DNA from: Rhynchospora pubera
Taxonomy: Eukaryota > Streptophyta > Magnoliopsida > Poales > Cyperaceae
Direction of reading: 5' to 3'
Assembly (NCBI GenBank): GCA_028095005.1
Contig: CM051459.1
Location: forward strand, 318,434,513 to 318,498,512
Length of the DNA stretch: 64,000 nt
A program made the position numbers and the translations under genes. The notes under the pieces are model-generated. The model was not told where the DNA came from. It saw only the letters and a list, made by a program, of their open reading frames with translations, and did no database searches. Of this stretch, positions 23,012-43,249 are shown piece by piece. Numbering within the stretch: the stretch's first letter is position 1; each line of letters starts with the position of its first letter.

Positions 23012-24343
23012 TCAGTTGAATCCCTTTCCACCGAATCCATTGCCTAAACCACCACCGACACCATGGCCTATACCACCCCCGGCACCAAAACCACCACCTG
23101 CTCCACCACCAATGCCACCTCCTCCACCAAAACCTCCACCGCCACCCCCGCCTAGGCCTCCAACACCACCGCCCGCACCAAAGCCGCTGCCAAAGCCACC
23201 ACCCATTCCACCACTGGAACCACCCCCGCCACCAAAACCACCGCCATGGCCACCGCCTACACCACCTCCACCCCCAAAACCGCCACCGGCACCAAAGCCA
23301 CCTCCAACACCGCCCCCGCCACCGAAACCTCCACCAACACCACCTCCATGACCACTGCCTGCACCACCCCCACCACCGGCACCGAAACCACCACCCATTC
23401 CACCACCGACACCACCTCCCCCACCAAAACCACCCCCAACACCACCTCCATGGCCACCACCTACGCCACCTCCACCCCCAGCCCCACCACCGAAACCGCC
23501 ACCCATTCCACCACCGACACCACCTCCACCGCCCAAACCGCCTCCAGCACCATGGCCTGCTCCACCACCAAAACCGCCACCAGCACCACCGCCAATTCCA
23601 CCACCAGCACCACCACCAGCCCCAGCTCCCCCTCCAAAGCCACTGCCACCTCCACCGCCTAGTCCACCTCCTGCACCACCACCAGCCCCACCTCCTAGGC
23701 CACCACCTGCACCACCTCCAGCGCCAAATCCACCACCAGCTCCTCCACCCATACCACCACCAGCCCCACCTCCTAAGCCACCACCTGAACCACCTCCAGC
23801 GCCAATGCCACCACCTCCACCTATACCACCTCCTCCCCCAAATCCACCTCCAGCACCGCCACCTACACCACCACCGCCACCCATCCCTCCCCCAAAACCA
23901 CCACCACTGCCAACACCGCCGCCTCCACCAATACCACCCCCACCACCAGCACCACCTCCGGCACCAACACCACCACCTCCACCTACTCCGCCTCCAACGC
24001 CACCACCCCCACCTCCACCAAAACCACCCCCACCCCCACCACCAACACCAATCCCGCCACCACCACCTCCACCGACTCCAATTCCACCACCTCCACCAGC
24101 TCCTATACCACCTCCATGACCCCCTCCTATTCCACCACCAACACCAGTACCTCTTCCCTTGACACTTTTTTTCTTTTTATTACAATCTTCAACCCACATA
24201 CCACCAATGCCTAAAACAGAGGAGGGCTTCTTCACTTGCACTTCACTCTGATCTCCTCCTAACTTCCTACTGCTTTTATAGCTAAAACCACCACCAATAA
24301 CATAGCCTAACAGAACTACAAAGAGCAAAGCTTTTCCTCCCAT
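23012..24343 (-). CDS. Secreted glycine-rich protein (cell-wall structural GRP type)
   Basis: A single-exon 443-codon gene. The ATG at 24343 is chosen because the upstream in-frame codon at 24370 is GTG, and a TATATAAA box lies about 50 bp upstream. Residues 1-21 (MGGKALLFVVLLGYVIGGGFS) form a signal peptide; residues ~22-75 are a basic, lysine-rich linker with one cysteine; the remaining ~365 residues are almost only glycine in GGGX repeats, where X is mostly V, I, F, A, M, L or H, ending GGLGNGFGGKGFN. This is the class I plant GRP layout: secretion to the wall and a flexible beta-type scaffold. Histidines and the lack of tyrosine in the repeats are visible; the role here is inferred from the family. 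Long proline-rich frames on the opposite strand are shadows of the GGN codons. Confidence 0.9.
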   Translation of the reverse strand: MGGKALLFVVLLGYVIGGGFSYKSSRKLGGDQSEVQVKKPSSVLGIGGMWVEDCNKKKKSVKGRGTGVGGGIGGGHGGGIGAGGGGGIGVGGGGGGGIGVGGGGGGGFGGGGGGGVGGGVGGGGGVGAGGGAGGGGGIGGGGGVGSGGGFGGGMGGGGGVGGGAGGGFGGGGGIGGGGGIGAGGGSGGGLGGGAGGGMGGGAGGGFGAGGGAGGGLGGGAGGGAGGGLGGGGGSGFGGGAGAGGGAGGGIGGGAGGGFGGGAGHGAGGGLGGGGGVGGGMGGGFGGGAGGGGGVGGGHGGGVGGGFGGGGGVGGGMGGGFGAGGGGGAGSGHGGGVGGGFGGGGGVGGGFGAGGGFGGGGGVGGGHGGGFGGGGGSSGGMGGGFGSGFGAGGGVGGLGGGGGGGFGGGGGIGGGAGGGFGAGGGIGHGVGGGLGNGFGGKGFN

Positions 24344-24390
24344 TTCTGATTCTGGTAATATGGTTTGCACAAGGAGTTTACACGGAAGGG

Positions 24391-24398
24391 TTTATATA
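24391..24398 (-). promoter_or_regulatory. TATA box of the glycine-rich protein gene
   Basis: CCTATATAAACC on the minus strand, about 50 bp upstream of the ATG at 24343, leaving room for a short 5'UTR of roughly 20-25 nt. Confidence 0.7.
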
Positions 24399-24989
24399 GG
24401 AGTTTTCCCGCCATGAAAGAAGACTCTTTTATGGTTAATAGTTCGTGGTTGGTTGGTTATCTTTTTTGAAAAAAAGCTAAGATTTATCTTTATTAGTTGG
24501 TGGGTGGAAGTTTTAGAGAGACTCATGGGTTGAAGTGCGCTTATAAATGCCTAAGCTGGCTCCTTTGCTTTATTCCATTGGGCTGTATCTTTTGGGCTCT
24601 TGGGCGACGATCTCCGCGTGAACTAGATGGGGTCTCTATCTTTTGTGCGTTAGTTGACAGTTTAGAAGTCGTGAAACAAACAAGTGGATTAAAGGAACAA
24701 AAGGAATGAAGAGAAATACGAGATAAATCAAAAACAAATTTAATCATAGGAGATCTCTAATGCGATTTAGACCGGGACGAATACAAAACTAATCCACTTC
24801 GCATTCATAATGTCAGAACATAGATTACTCGCCAGGTCATTCAAATTAGAACCTTCTGAACCTACAACTTAATTCCAGAATATTAACTAAGCATGGGATA
24901 AAAACCTATATGTACAGGAAACCATAAGTTTACAAAAGTGAGTCGCCAAAAACTCTTTTTAACTCAAGACCTCGTCAACCATTTTATAT

Positions 24990-35231
<10,242 letters not shown>

Positions 35232-35470
35232 TAGGAGAGAGAGAGAGATAGGGAGAAATTTTGGGATGCGAGCTTAGTACCCTACTGTGGAGAGAGATCT
35301 ATTTGGCGGCAAATGAAAGAGGGAAGTGAAGAGGCGAAAATTATTTCCCTTCGAATTGTGAGTCGGGGATTATGAAAGTACGGATTTGCCCCTCAATGGA
35401 AAGGTGGCCGGCTGGGACGCTGGGTAGCTGAATCATAACCTGTCGAAGGAGAACAGTAATTTACAATTTC

Positions 35471-36336
35471 GGAAATTGATTAACGCCATCCCTATTTCTA
35501 CCATCGCTATCATCGTTCCCTCTAGCGAAATGCTCTCCTCTCCTCATCCAGCGAAACGCTCACCTCGCCTCACCTAGCGAAGCACTCCCCTCTCCTCACC
35601 CAGTGTGGATAAGCTCCCTCTCTCTTCTACGCACCCTTCTGTCTCTCTCCCTTCCCTCTCTGTGTCTCTCTCCCATCCTTCTGTGCTTCAGATTTTGTTC
35701 ATTTTGTTTATTGCATCTGTTCAATTTGTTCTTTTAAGTGTTCATTTTATTTTGTTGTGCATTAAAATTCTGTGTTTATTTTATGTCTCACTTTGTTGGT
35801 GTATATGTTCACTTTGTTCATTCATATGTTCAATTTGTTACTTCTATGTGTTCAATTTGTTTTGCTGTGCGTCAGAATTCTGTGTTTATTTTATGTCTCA
35901 CTTTGTTGGTGTATATGTTCACTTTGTTCATTCATATGTTCAATTTGTTACTTCTATGTGTTCAATTTATTTTGCTGTGCGTCAGAGTTCTGTGTTTATT
36001 TTATGTCTCACTTTGTTGGTGTATATGTTCATTTTGTTCATTTATATGTTCAATTTGTTATTCTATATGTTCAATTTGTTTTCTTGCTTGTCAGAGGAAA
36101 GACAGAGAAGAAAAGAAAAGACACGGAGGGTAGAAGTAGAGTGAAGAGGGACGGAGGGGAGTGTGGCAGAGAAGGGAAGAGAGGAGGTGGAGAAGATGAA
36201 CGCGCTAGGGAAGGAGAGCGCGCGTGAGAGAAGAGAGCGGAAGGAGAGCGCGCGTGAGAGGAGAGGGAGCGGAAATTCTATTTTTGGTTAGCGATGGTAG
36301 CGATGGTACAAAACGCGATGGTGGTTATAATTCCTG
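35471..36336. mobile_element. Non-autonomous Mutator-like element upstream of MSH7
   Basis: Flanked by a perfect 9-bp target duplication TACAATTTC (35462-35470 and 36337-36345), the Mutator signature. Ends are imperfect inverted repeats: GGAAATTGATTAACGCCATC on the left, and the complement of ACCATCGCTACCATCGC near the right, followed by GGTTATAATTCCTG. The interior holds CTCACC-rich repeats, a 113-bp tandem array and a purine-rich GAGAG segment. No transposase. It separates the MSH7 promoter from whatever lay upstream. Confidence 0.83.
35755..36090. repeat. 113-bp tandem repeat, three copies, within the Mutator-like element
   Basis: TGTGTTTATTTTATGTCTCA through TTGTTTTGCTGTGCGTCAGA repeats at 113-bp spacing. 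Because 113 is not a multiple of three, the same membrane-like peptide (FILCLTLLVYMF) appears in all three plus-strand frames: an artefact of the repeat, not a protein gene. Confidence 0.93.
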
Positions 36337-36562
36337 TACAATTTCAGCTGAGAGTGAACGATTATGCTGTTTTGGGCTCGGAGATGGGGTTTCGTTTCAG
36401 CCCATTTAAGCTGGGCCTGGAAACATTTTAACTACTTTGAGGTGTATATTTCACCGGATATTCTATCCGAAAAATTTTAAAATAGTATTAAATTAATATA
36501 ATATATTAAAAATAATATCAATATAATAAGTTTAATATAGGATAAGAGAGTAAATAATATTT

Positions 36563-36817
36563 TTCCCTATCTCTCTCTCTCTCCTAATGCATCGCCAGAA
36601 GTCGATCCTCTCTTTCCTTCAAAAGCCTCAGTCGAGCTCGTCGGTCGGAGATGTCAGAGGCACCGACACTCCGCCTGAGAAGCCCCGCCGTGCATTTGTT
36701 TCTCCGATGAGAAGTTCAGGCGGACTCGGAGCGCCTAAGTCTGTTTCCAGCATACTGCAGAAATTAGCTCGACCCGACTCACAATTCGAAGGGAAATAAT
36801 TTTCGCCTCTCCACAGT
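36563..36817 (+). pseudogene. Inverted, circularly permuted duplicate of MSH7 exon 1 and promoter
   Basis: 36563-36777 is MSH7 5'UTR plus exon 1 on the opposite strand, with one visible substitution (Ser codon AGC to Arg AGA at residue 42). At CCCGA (36773-36777) it jumps to sequence that in the original lies upstream of the gene (35327-35367, ACTCACAATTCGAAGG), then after CTCT to 35284-35290 (CCACAGT). So promoter sequence follows exon 1 instead of preceding it. The frame would encode the PCNA-binding motif and the first ~65 residues, then SQFEGK and a stop. It has no splice donor and cannot make MSH7. Confidence 0.93.
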
Positions 36818-37250
36818 TGAGGTGTATAAGATTCTGGCAGGTGTGTTTGGTATTTTAACATAATCTGAAAGGAGTACAAAATATAGGATAAGAGAGTAAA
36901 TAATATTTAACAAGGGAGTATATATCAAGAATCTGGCAGGTGTGTTTGGTATTTTAGCATAATCTGAAAGGAGTATAAAATATAGGATAAGGGAGTAAAT
37001 AATATCTAACAAGGAAGTATATATCAGAATCTAGCAGGTGTGTTTGGTATTTTAGCATAACCTGAAAGGAGTACAAAATATAGGATAAGGGAGTAAATAA
37101 TATCTAACAAGGGAGTACATATCAAGAACCTGACATGTGTGTTTGGTATTTTAGTATAATCTTAAAGGAGTACAAAACGTATGATAAGGGAGTAAATAAT
37201 ATCTAACAACGGAGTACATATCAAGAACCTGATAGTTGTCTTTGTTCTAA
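36818..37250. repeat. ~90-bp tandem repeat, about 4-5 copies
   Basis: GGTGTGTTTGGTATTTTAGC, then AATCTGAAAGGAGTAC and GGATAAGGGAGTAAATAAT, recurs about every 90-95 bp from 36838. Part of one unit (ATAGGATAAGAGAGTAAATA) also lies left of the MSH7 duplicate at 36537, showing that the duplicate sits inside this array. Confidence 0.88.
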
Positions 37251-37275
37251 CATTGTACAATTCTATATTTTGCAG

Positions 37276-37419
37276 AATAATGGTAGTGATGATAAACGTG
37301 TTGTTGCTTATCGGCTACTACTAGATCCTATTAATGAGGTGAAGCTGAAATTTAGATCTGCAAGTGAGTGTGTTCTCTTTGATCTCGAGGAAGAAAGTTG
37401 GAACTTGGTGATTGACTGA
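37276..37419 (+). CDS. Exon-like segment (47 codons and stop), unidentified
   Basis: After a good acceptor (CTATATTTTGCAG) an open stretch reads NNGSDDKRVVAYRLLLDP, continues with EVKLKFRSASECVLFDLEEE and ends SWNLVID before TGA. It is GC-richer than its surroundings and looks like a 3'-terminal coding exon. No matching upstream exon was found in the repeats to the left, so it may be a stranded exon of a disrupted gene. Family not recognised. Confidence 0.4.
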   Translation, partial: NNGSDDKRVVAYRLLLDPINEVKLKFRSASECVLFDLEEESWNLVID

Positions 37420-37619
37420 GAAGATTACAAAACTTTGTCGTTGAGTATAACTTAATTTGTGTTGTTTGTTTTTTATTGAGTGAATTTCGTTTGGGGAATA
37501 ACTCTTATTTGAAATGGTTGGATGAAAAGTTTATACTCCATTTTTTTAGAATTATATACTATGTTATTGTATTGAATTCTTATTTGCACAATTTGTCTGC
37601 TCATTAAATGCTAATTCGA

Positions 37620-38330
37620 TATTCAATATGTAGAAGTATATACTCCTTTACGGAGAAGTATTTACTTCCTTAATATTTCAATTTTTATTTGATTATTCTT
37701 ATTTTCAAATTGAAATATTAAATGCTTATTTGAACGTTTTGACCAAAAATTATATAATCCCGTATGGAAAAATATTTACTCCTCTTAGAAGAAGTATGTA
37801 CTCCTCTCAGAAAGAAGTATATACTTAATATTTTCAATTCTTATTTGCACATTTTTTTTTCTGCTTTTAAATGCTAATTCTGTATTCCACATGTAGATGT
37901 ATATACTCCCATATGTAGAATTATTTACTCTCTTAATATTTCAATTTTTATAGGATTATTCTTATTTTCAAATTCAAATTTGGTTTTTGCATATTTTTTG
38001 TCTGCTTTTTAAATGCTAATTTTGTATTCCGTATGTAGATGTATATACTCCCTTACGGAAAATTATTTACTCCCTTAATAGTTCAATTTTTATATGATTA
38101 TTCTTATTTTCAAATTCATATATTGAATGCTTATTTGAACGTTTTTACCAAACATTATATACTCCCCTATGGAAAATTATGTACTCCTTTCAGAAAAAGT
38201 ATATACTTACTTAATATTTTCAAATTTGATTTTGCACATTTTTTGTCTGCTAATTTTGCATTCTATATGTAGAAGTATATACTCCCTTATAGAGAATTAT
38301 TTACTTCCTTCTATTTCCAACTGTTAGCTC
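37620..38330. repeat. Degenerate tandem repeat, units of roughly 180-200 bp
   Basis: ATATGTAGAAGTATATACTC, ATTTACTCCCTTAATATTTC and TGATTATTCTTATTTTCAAA recur three to four times with indels. No gene. Confidence 0.7.
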
Positions 38331-38615
38331 CAGATGGCAGAATATGATATATTAATAATATATTAAATTTTTTTATTTTATAAGAAAACATATTTATATA
38401 CTCCTTTACACTAATTTAAGTACTCCCACTTTTTGAGTGATGTCAGCGTCGCTGACTCGCGTTGAAAGTTTAGCGATTCTTTATTTTGGGCCAACGTGCC
38501 TGTATTTGGGTCAGGTTGGCGTGGGATGTCATTTTCCCATGATGTCCCATATCAGCTCCGATTTCCAAACCTCATTTCATCTTATCTGAATAATAATCTT
38601 ACGTGTATTGAGATC

Positions 38616-39461
38616 TAGGGTTTACCACTGGACCGCCCGGTCCAACCCGACCCTTACCCGAACCGGACTTTTTCCTGACCCGACCCGGACCGTAGAAGAA
38701 CCGTGATGGACCGAGGGGGGTGGTCCGGGTCGGGTTTATCACGGGTTTGGGTCGCCAATTTAGCATAAATCCGACCTAAACCCGTCCCGTCTTAACCCGT
38801 GGACCGGCCCGGACCGGACCATAAACCCTTGCAAACCCGTGAGAACCGTGGCATTTAAAAAAAAAAAAAACCAAACCAAACCCGTTTGAATTTGTTCAAT
38901 TATTAAAAAAAATTACAAATCAAGTTTTTAGAATAAAATAAATTTTAAATAAGCTATAAATTATTTTATTATTAATTTTATTAGATTTAATATATTTTAA
39001 CTAATTTTTATAATTTATATTTTATAATCTTTTGTCATGCAATTTTGAAAACCATCGACAATGAAAATAACATTAAAAATTACAAATTAAATTAAAAAAA
39101 ATTAAAATGAACTACAAAAATATACTTAATTATTTGAATTATAAATATAATATATTTTAACGAATTTATATTAATTTATTTTACAAATTTTTGATATTGA
39201 AACAATGAAAAGAGGAAAAATAAAAATCTGAAAAAAACCCACTTGGACCAGACCGGACCGGACCCGGCCCGACCCTTCTTTACCCGTCGCGGTTCACATA
39301 GGTCCGAGTCTATCAAGGATTTAGGTAGACGTTTGAAAGGTGGCCCGTGCTAACCCGTCCCGTTTAGACCCGTGAACCCGTGAACCCATGGTCCGTAATA
39401 ACCCGTGGACCGTGGGAGTTTGGACCGGACCGGACCGGACCGGACCGTTTGGTAAACCCTA
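38616..39461. mobile_element. Non-autonomous hAT element (846 bp)
   Basis: Inverted ends TAGGGTTTACCA and TGGTAAACCCTA with a perfect 8-bp target duplication TTGAGATC (38608-38615 and 39462-39469). Both subterminal zones are dense in GGACCGGACC / ACCCGACCCG / AACCCGTGGACC motifs; the middle is plain AT-rich filler. No transposase. Confidence 0.95.
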
Positions 39462-39607
39462 TTGAGATCCACACGCACACACATGCATAATCCAACAGAA
39501 CTTGGGCTTCTATGTTGGGTTTCTTTTCGGACTAAGTCCATTTGGGCTCGGCCATCCTATCCATTAACGGTTTTGTCTCGCAGGTGCATACTCCAACTTC
39601 AGACTAA

Positions 39608-40851
39608 AAGGTGTGTTTGGAAGTGGGGTGAATAAGTGTTATTCGTGAATAACCAATTCAAGATCAAACCAACCAAGCAACAAAAGTGACGAATAGGTTG
39701 TTCAGGCTCTTATTCCAATTCACAAAAAATGATGGAATTGGAGCGAATAAGGAGAGGGGTATGAGGAGGGAGGAGAGAGGTAATAGTAAATTAATGCTTC
39801 CAAATTTTTCAAAAGAGAGAGAATGAAAAGTTTGACCATGAAAAAGTTATTCGGTTATGATGCGTTTGGATAGGTGTGGGAAGAAGGAAAGAAATATTGG
39901 AAAGTGTGTAACTTTGTGAAGAGTTTGGATTGTTTATAATTTTTTTCTTCTTCTTTCTTCCAACGATCCAAACGCACCCTTAGATAATATTTCATATACT
40001 TTTCGATAAAAATAATTTATAATAATAATTAATATTAATTTATGACCCATACCGTGAGGTGTTACTTAAATAATAATAATTGTGGGTCATGCCGTGGGTC
40101 GTACAATATAATAATAATTTATAAATTACTACTTAAATAATAATAATAATTAAAAATAATAAAATAATTTTTAATAAAAATTAATATTAATTAATATATT
40201 AACTAATATTATTAAAATAATAATAATAATAGTAATAATACTTATAATTACAATAAATATTATATTATAAAGTTATAAAAATTAGTCTTATATGTAACTA
40301 TTATTATTTTAATGATTGGTTTAATCAATTATTATTATGATAATTATTTAAATAAATTTATTTATTCATTTTAAATAATAATAATTATTACATTAACTAT
40401 TTAATTACCATTATAATTATTAATTAATTTATTGTTGTTAATAATTAATTAATTTATTTATTTATTTTAAATTATTATTATTATTATTATATCAATAAAA
40501 ATATTATCTATTTTTATATACCTTTTCACTTTTTATATTGGCCGGCAAATAAATAAAAATTATTTATGTTAATTATTATTTTAATAATTTATTAATTATT
40601 GTTTTATAATGATTTAATAAAAAAATATTTATTAGAATTATGGATATAAATTATTATTATTATATTATTTTCATCCATTCTTCTATGATGAAAAATAGTT
40701 TCAAAATAAAATCAAACCATTATTATAGTCTTTCTCAAACCATTATTATATTCTTTCTTCTCTATTCTTATTCACAACACACTATCCAAACAACATTTCC
40801 TTATTCGAAATTCCTTATTCATTCTTATTCACTTCACATTCAAACACACCC
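39608..40851. mobile_element. PIF/Harbinger-like non-autonomous element (1.24 kb) with a nested MITE
   Basis: Left end AAGGTGTGTTTGGAAGTGG and right end CTTATTCACTTCACATTCAA then ACACACCC are inverted copies, flanked by TAA on both sides (39605-39607 and 40852-40854). The interior from 39.98 to 40.64 kb is simple TTATTAATAATTA sequence. A smaller MITE (39858-39979) is nested near the left end. Confidence 0.7.
39858..39979 (+). mobile_element. PIF/Harbinger-like MITE (122 bp), nested
   Basis: TGATGCGTTTGGATAGGTGT at the left and CGATCCAAACGCACCC at the right, flanked by TTA (39855-39857, 39980-39982). Its core AAAGTGTGTAACTTTGTGAA is shared with the copies at 22.5, 43.1 and 60.1 kb. Confidence 0.85.
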
Positions 40852-40854
40852 TAA

Positions 40855-43071
40855 ATCCTGAAGCCCGATCCAATAGCACTTGGATGCTATTTGTTGAGAG
40901 GTCTTTGTTTTCTCTCTCTATGATTCTCCCCCCGACTCTTTTTTCCTCTTTATTTATTTTCGTTTCTTTTTTTTTATGAGATAATATCCATGTAGGACGG
41001 TTGGTTCCTAATTGAGTGCGTTATGGGTGTGTACTTTGATCTACTTTTGAAAATTAAAGAAATATTTTCTTTATTTTTACAAGCGATAGCTGCGTTATAT
41101 ATTTTATGAGATGTTAATTAATACTTCTGTCGAGTGCATCTTTCAGTTTCAGTATAAAGTATAAACATATTTCTGTTACCTTTAAATTGTTAATCATTAA
41201 ATTTTTACAGGAACTTTGAGTATAATAATGTATTTCCTCAAAGGTTATAAATGGTGAACTATTTCTCATTTCAAATTGTTCCTTAGACACAAATATATGT
41301 TGATTTTTTTTTTAAATTCTCCCGTCATGCATATTGATGCATATATATAAATTCATAATAATAATAATAAATACATATTGATGCATATATGTATGCCAAT
41401 CAGGCATTAGGTGTCCCGAATTAATAGATCCTTCCCGAAACCACCATACATTCTAAACTATTCTAGTTCTACTTATTATTTTAATATAGTTCTAGAAATG
41501 CTACTCACATGAAATATTTCTAATCTGTCGAGAATTAAGAGTTCATTTAAACCGATCCTTTGCGAATCTAATTAGTCTAATTAATTAATTATTTTATTAA
41601 AATGTTCTAGATATGCTTCTTCTATAATATATTTCTAATCTGTGCAGAATTAAAAGTTCATCGCTATAATACGTAAATCAAAGAAATCACAATCGTGACA
41701 TCGATAAAAAAAATTTCCAACTATGTAGTACTGTATTAAACTATTATTAATTATAGCACGTGGCGCGTATACTTTGCATAGCTGGCACATACTTGGACGC
41801 GCTCAGGCATGGCAAACAAGTGTCAAATGTATTATGATAACGCGTCGGCGTGTCGTGAACTTAAACATGCCTCATCCTTCAATTTGTTTTTTTTTTTTTT
41901 TACTTTATATGACCAAGTGTCAAAATATACATGACACGTCTAGAGAAACTAACATGACGTGTTCTAATATGAACATGAGAGCTTTTATTCCAATTTTAAC
42001 AACAACAATAATAATATAGCATCATACTTTGCTTTCGTCCTGCATTTTGAAAAGTCATGGTAAATTTCTTGTACTTGTCATGTCAGTTGCACTTGGAAAA
42101 TGTCAGGTAACTCTAAAAGCTTCTAGGAAAAAATAAATAAATAAAAAAAGACCATTTAAGTTTATAATTGAAAAAAATTATACAACTTTTTTAGTTCTCA
42201 TTTATTTAAACATTTTCCTTTTGTAACTTTTTTTTATCTATATCTCGGAAAAAAAATGATATAAATGGTTACATATTCTTATAAACACACATCTAATTTC
42301 TCCCATATGTTAGCATAATAAGGTAAATGTTTATCCATCAAGTGCATGCACAAATTACATTGTAATAATGACTTTTTTTTATCCAAATATTATGACAGCA
42401 AGACTACTGTGAAAACTATTTGCTGTCTTATTCATCCAACTACGTCCATAAAAATCAATTAGCCGTAAAAAATGACTTACGATTTTTGAAAAAAATGACT
42501 ATTGTACTTCATTATAAAAATCATAGTTTTCTGTCGTAATTACTATGAATTCAATGTATTATTTCATATTTTTTCTTATGGTATTTTTTTGATGATATAT
42601 CATCATAATGAATTGAAAAATCAATATAGATATTTGCATCACGTCAATAAATATTGTGTTCTTAAATGTGACATGTATAAGTTAAATTTCTTTAGCATAA
42701 CATGACGCATCGAAGTATTTGCACGTGTCAATAATCATGACACCTTTAACAATACGTGGATGTCTGATGTACATGTATTGATATGACAAGTTTTTAAGTT
42801 GATAAGAATAAATATTAGTAGGATTGAATTAAGTACCGTATCTATTTGAGTTGAAGCAGAATTAAATTTTATGCCGGTGCGGTATACTGTATACAATACA
42901 AAAGGAATATGCATTTCTCTGCATACGGGTTTTACTTGATAAAAAAGTTATATTGCCAAAAGAAAAAAAACATTTATACGCAGAAGTTCCTGGCAACATT
43001 CAAGCGTGAGGATTTTTCATGGTAATGATAGAATGTATATGCCACAGAAAATCTCATGAAACGGTAATTTG
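40855..43071. other. Intergenic, no gene recognised
   Basis: AT-rich. The short open frames at 41774-42019 and 42502-42705 have no recognisable family and unremarkable composition. Near 41490-41650 an imperfect repeat of TTCTAGAAATGCT / TATTTCTAATCTGT is visible. Confidence 0.4.
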
Positions 43072-43240
43072 GGGGGCGTTTGGATCGCTTAGGAATTTGG
43101 GGAATTTGGTGAAGTTGAAATTTCTAGAAATAAATTTATTAGAAAGTGTGTAATTTTGTAAAGAGTTTAGATTGTTTATAATAAATTTATGGTAGGAAGA
43201 TGAAATTCCCCAAAATCCCCCGTGGGATCCAAACGGCCCC
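43072..43240 (+). mobile_element. PIF/Harbinger-like MITE (169 bp)
   Basis: Ends GGGGGCGTTTGGATCG and GGGATCCAAACGGCCCC, flanked by TTG on both sides (43069-43071, 43241-43243). The core AGAAAGTGTGTAATTTTGTA matches the other family members. Confidence 0.87.
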
Positions 43241-43249
43241 TTGGTGATT

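Noticed and set aside
22971..24119. Proline-rich 'extensin-like' open frames on the plus strand
   Set aside because: They are antisense reads of the GGN codons of the glycine-rich protein; they have no signal peptide or SPPPP/YXY pattern.
35605..36227. Three overlapping hydrophobic plus-strand frames resembling a membrane protein
   Set aside because: They are the same peptide produced in three registers by a 113-bp tandem repeat inside a Mutator-like element.
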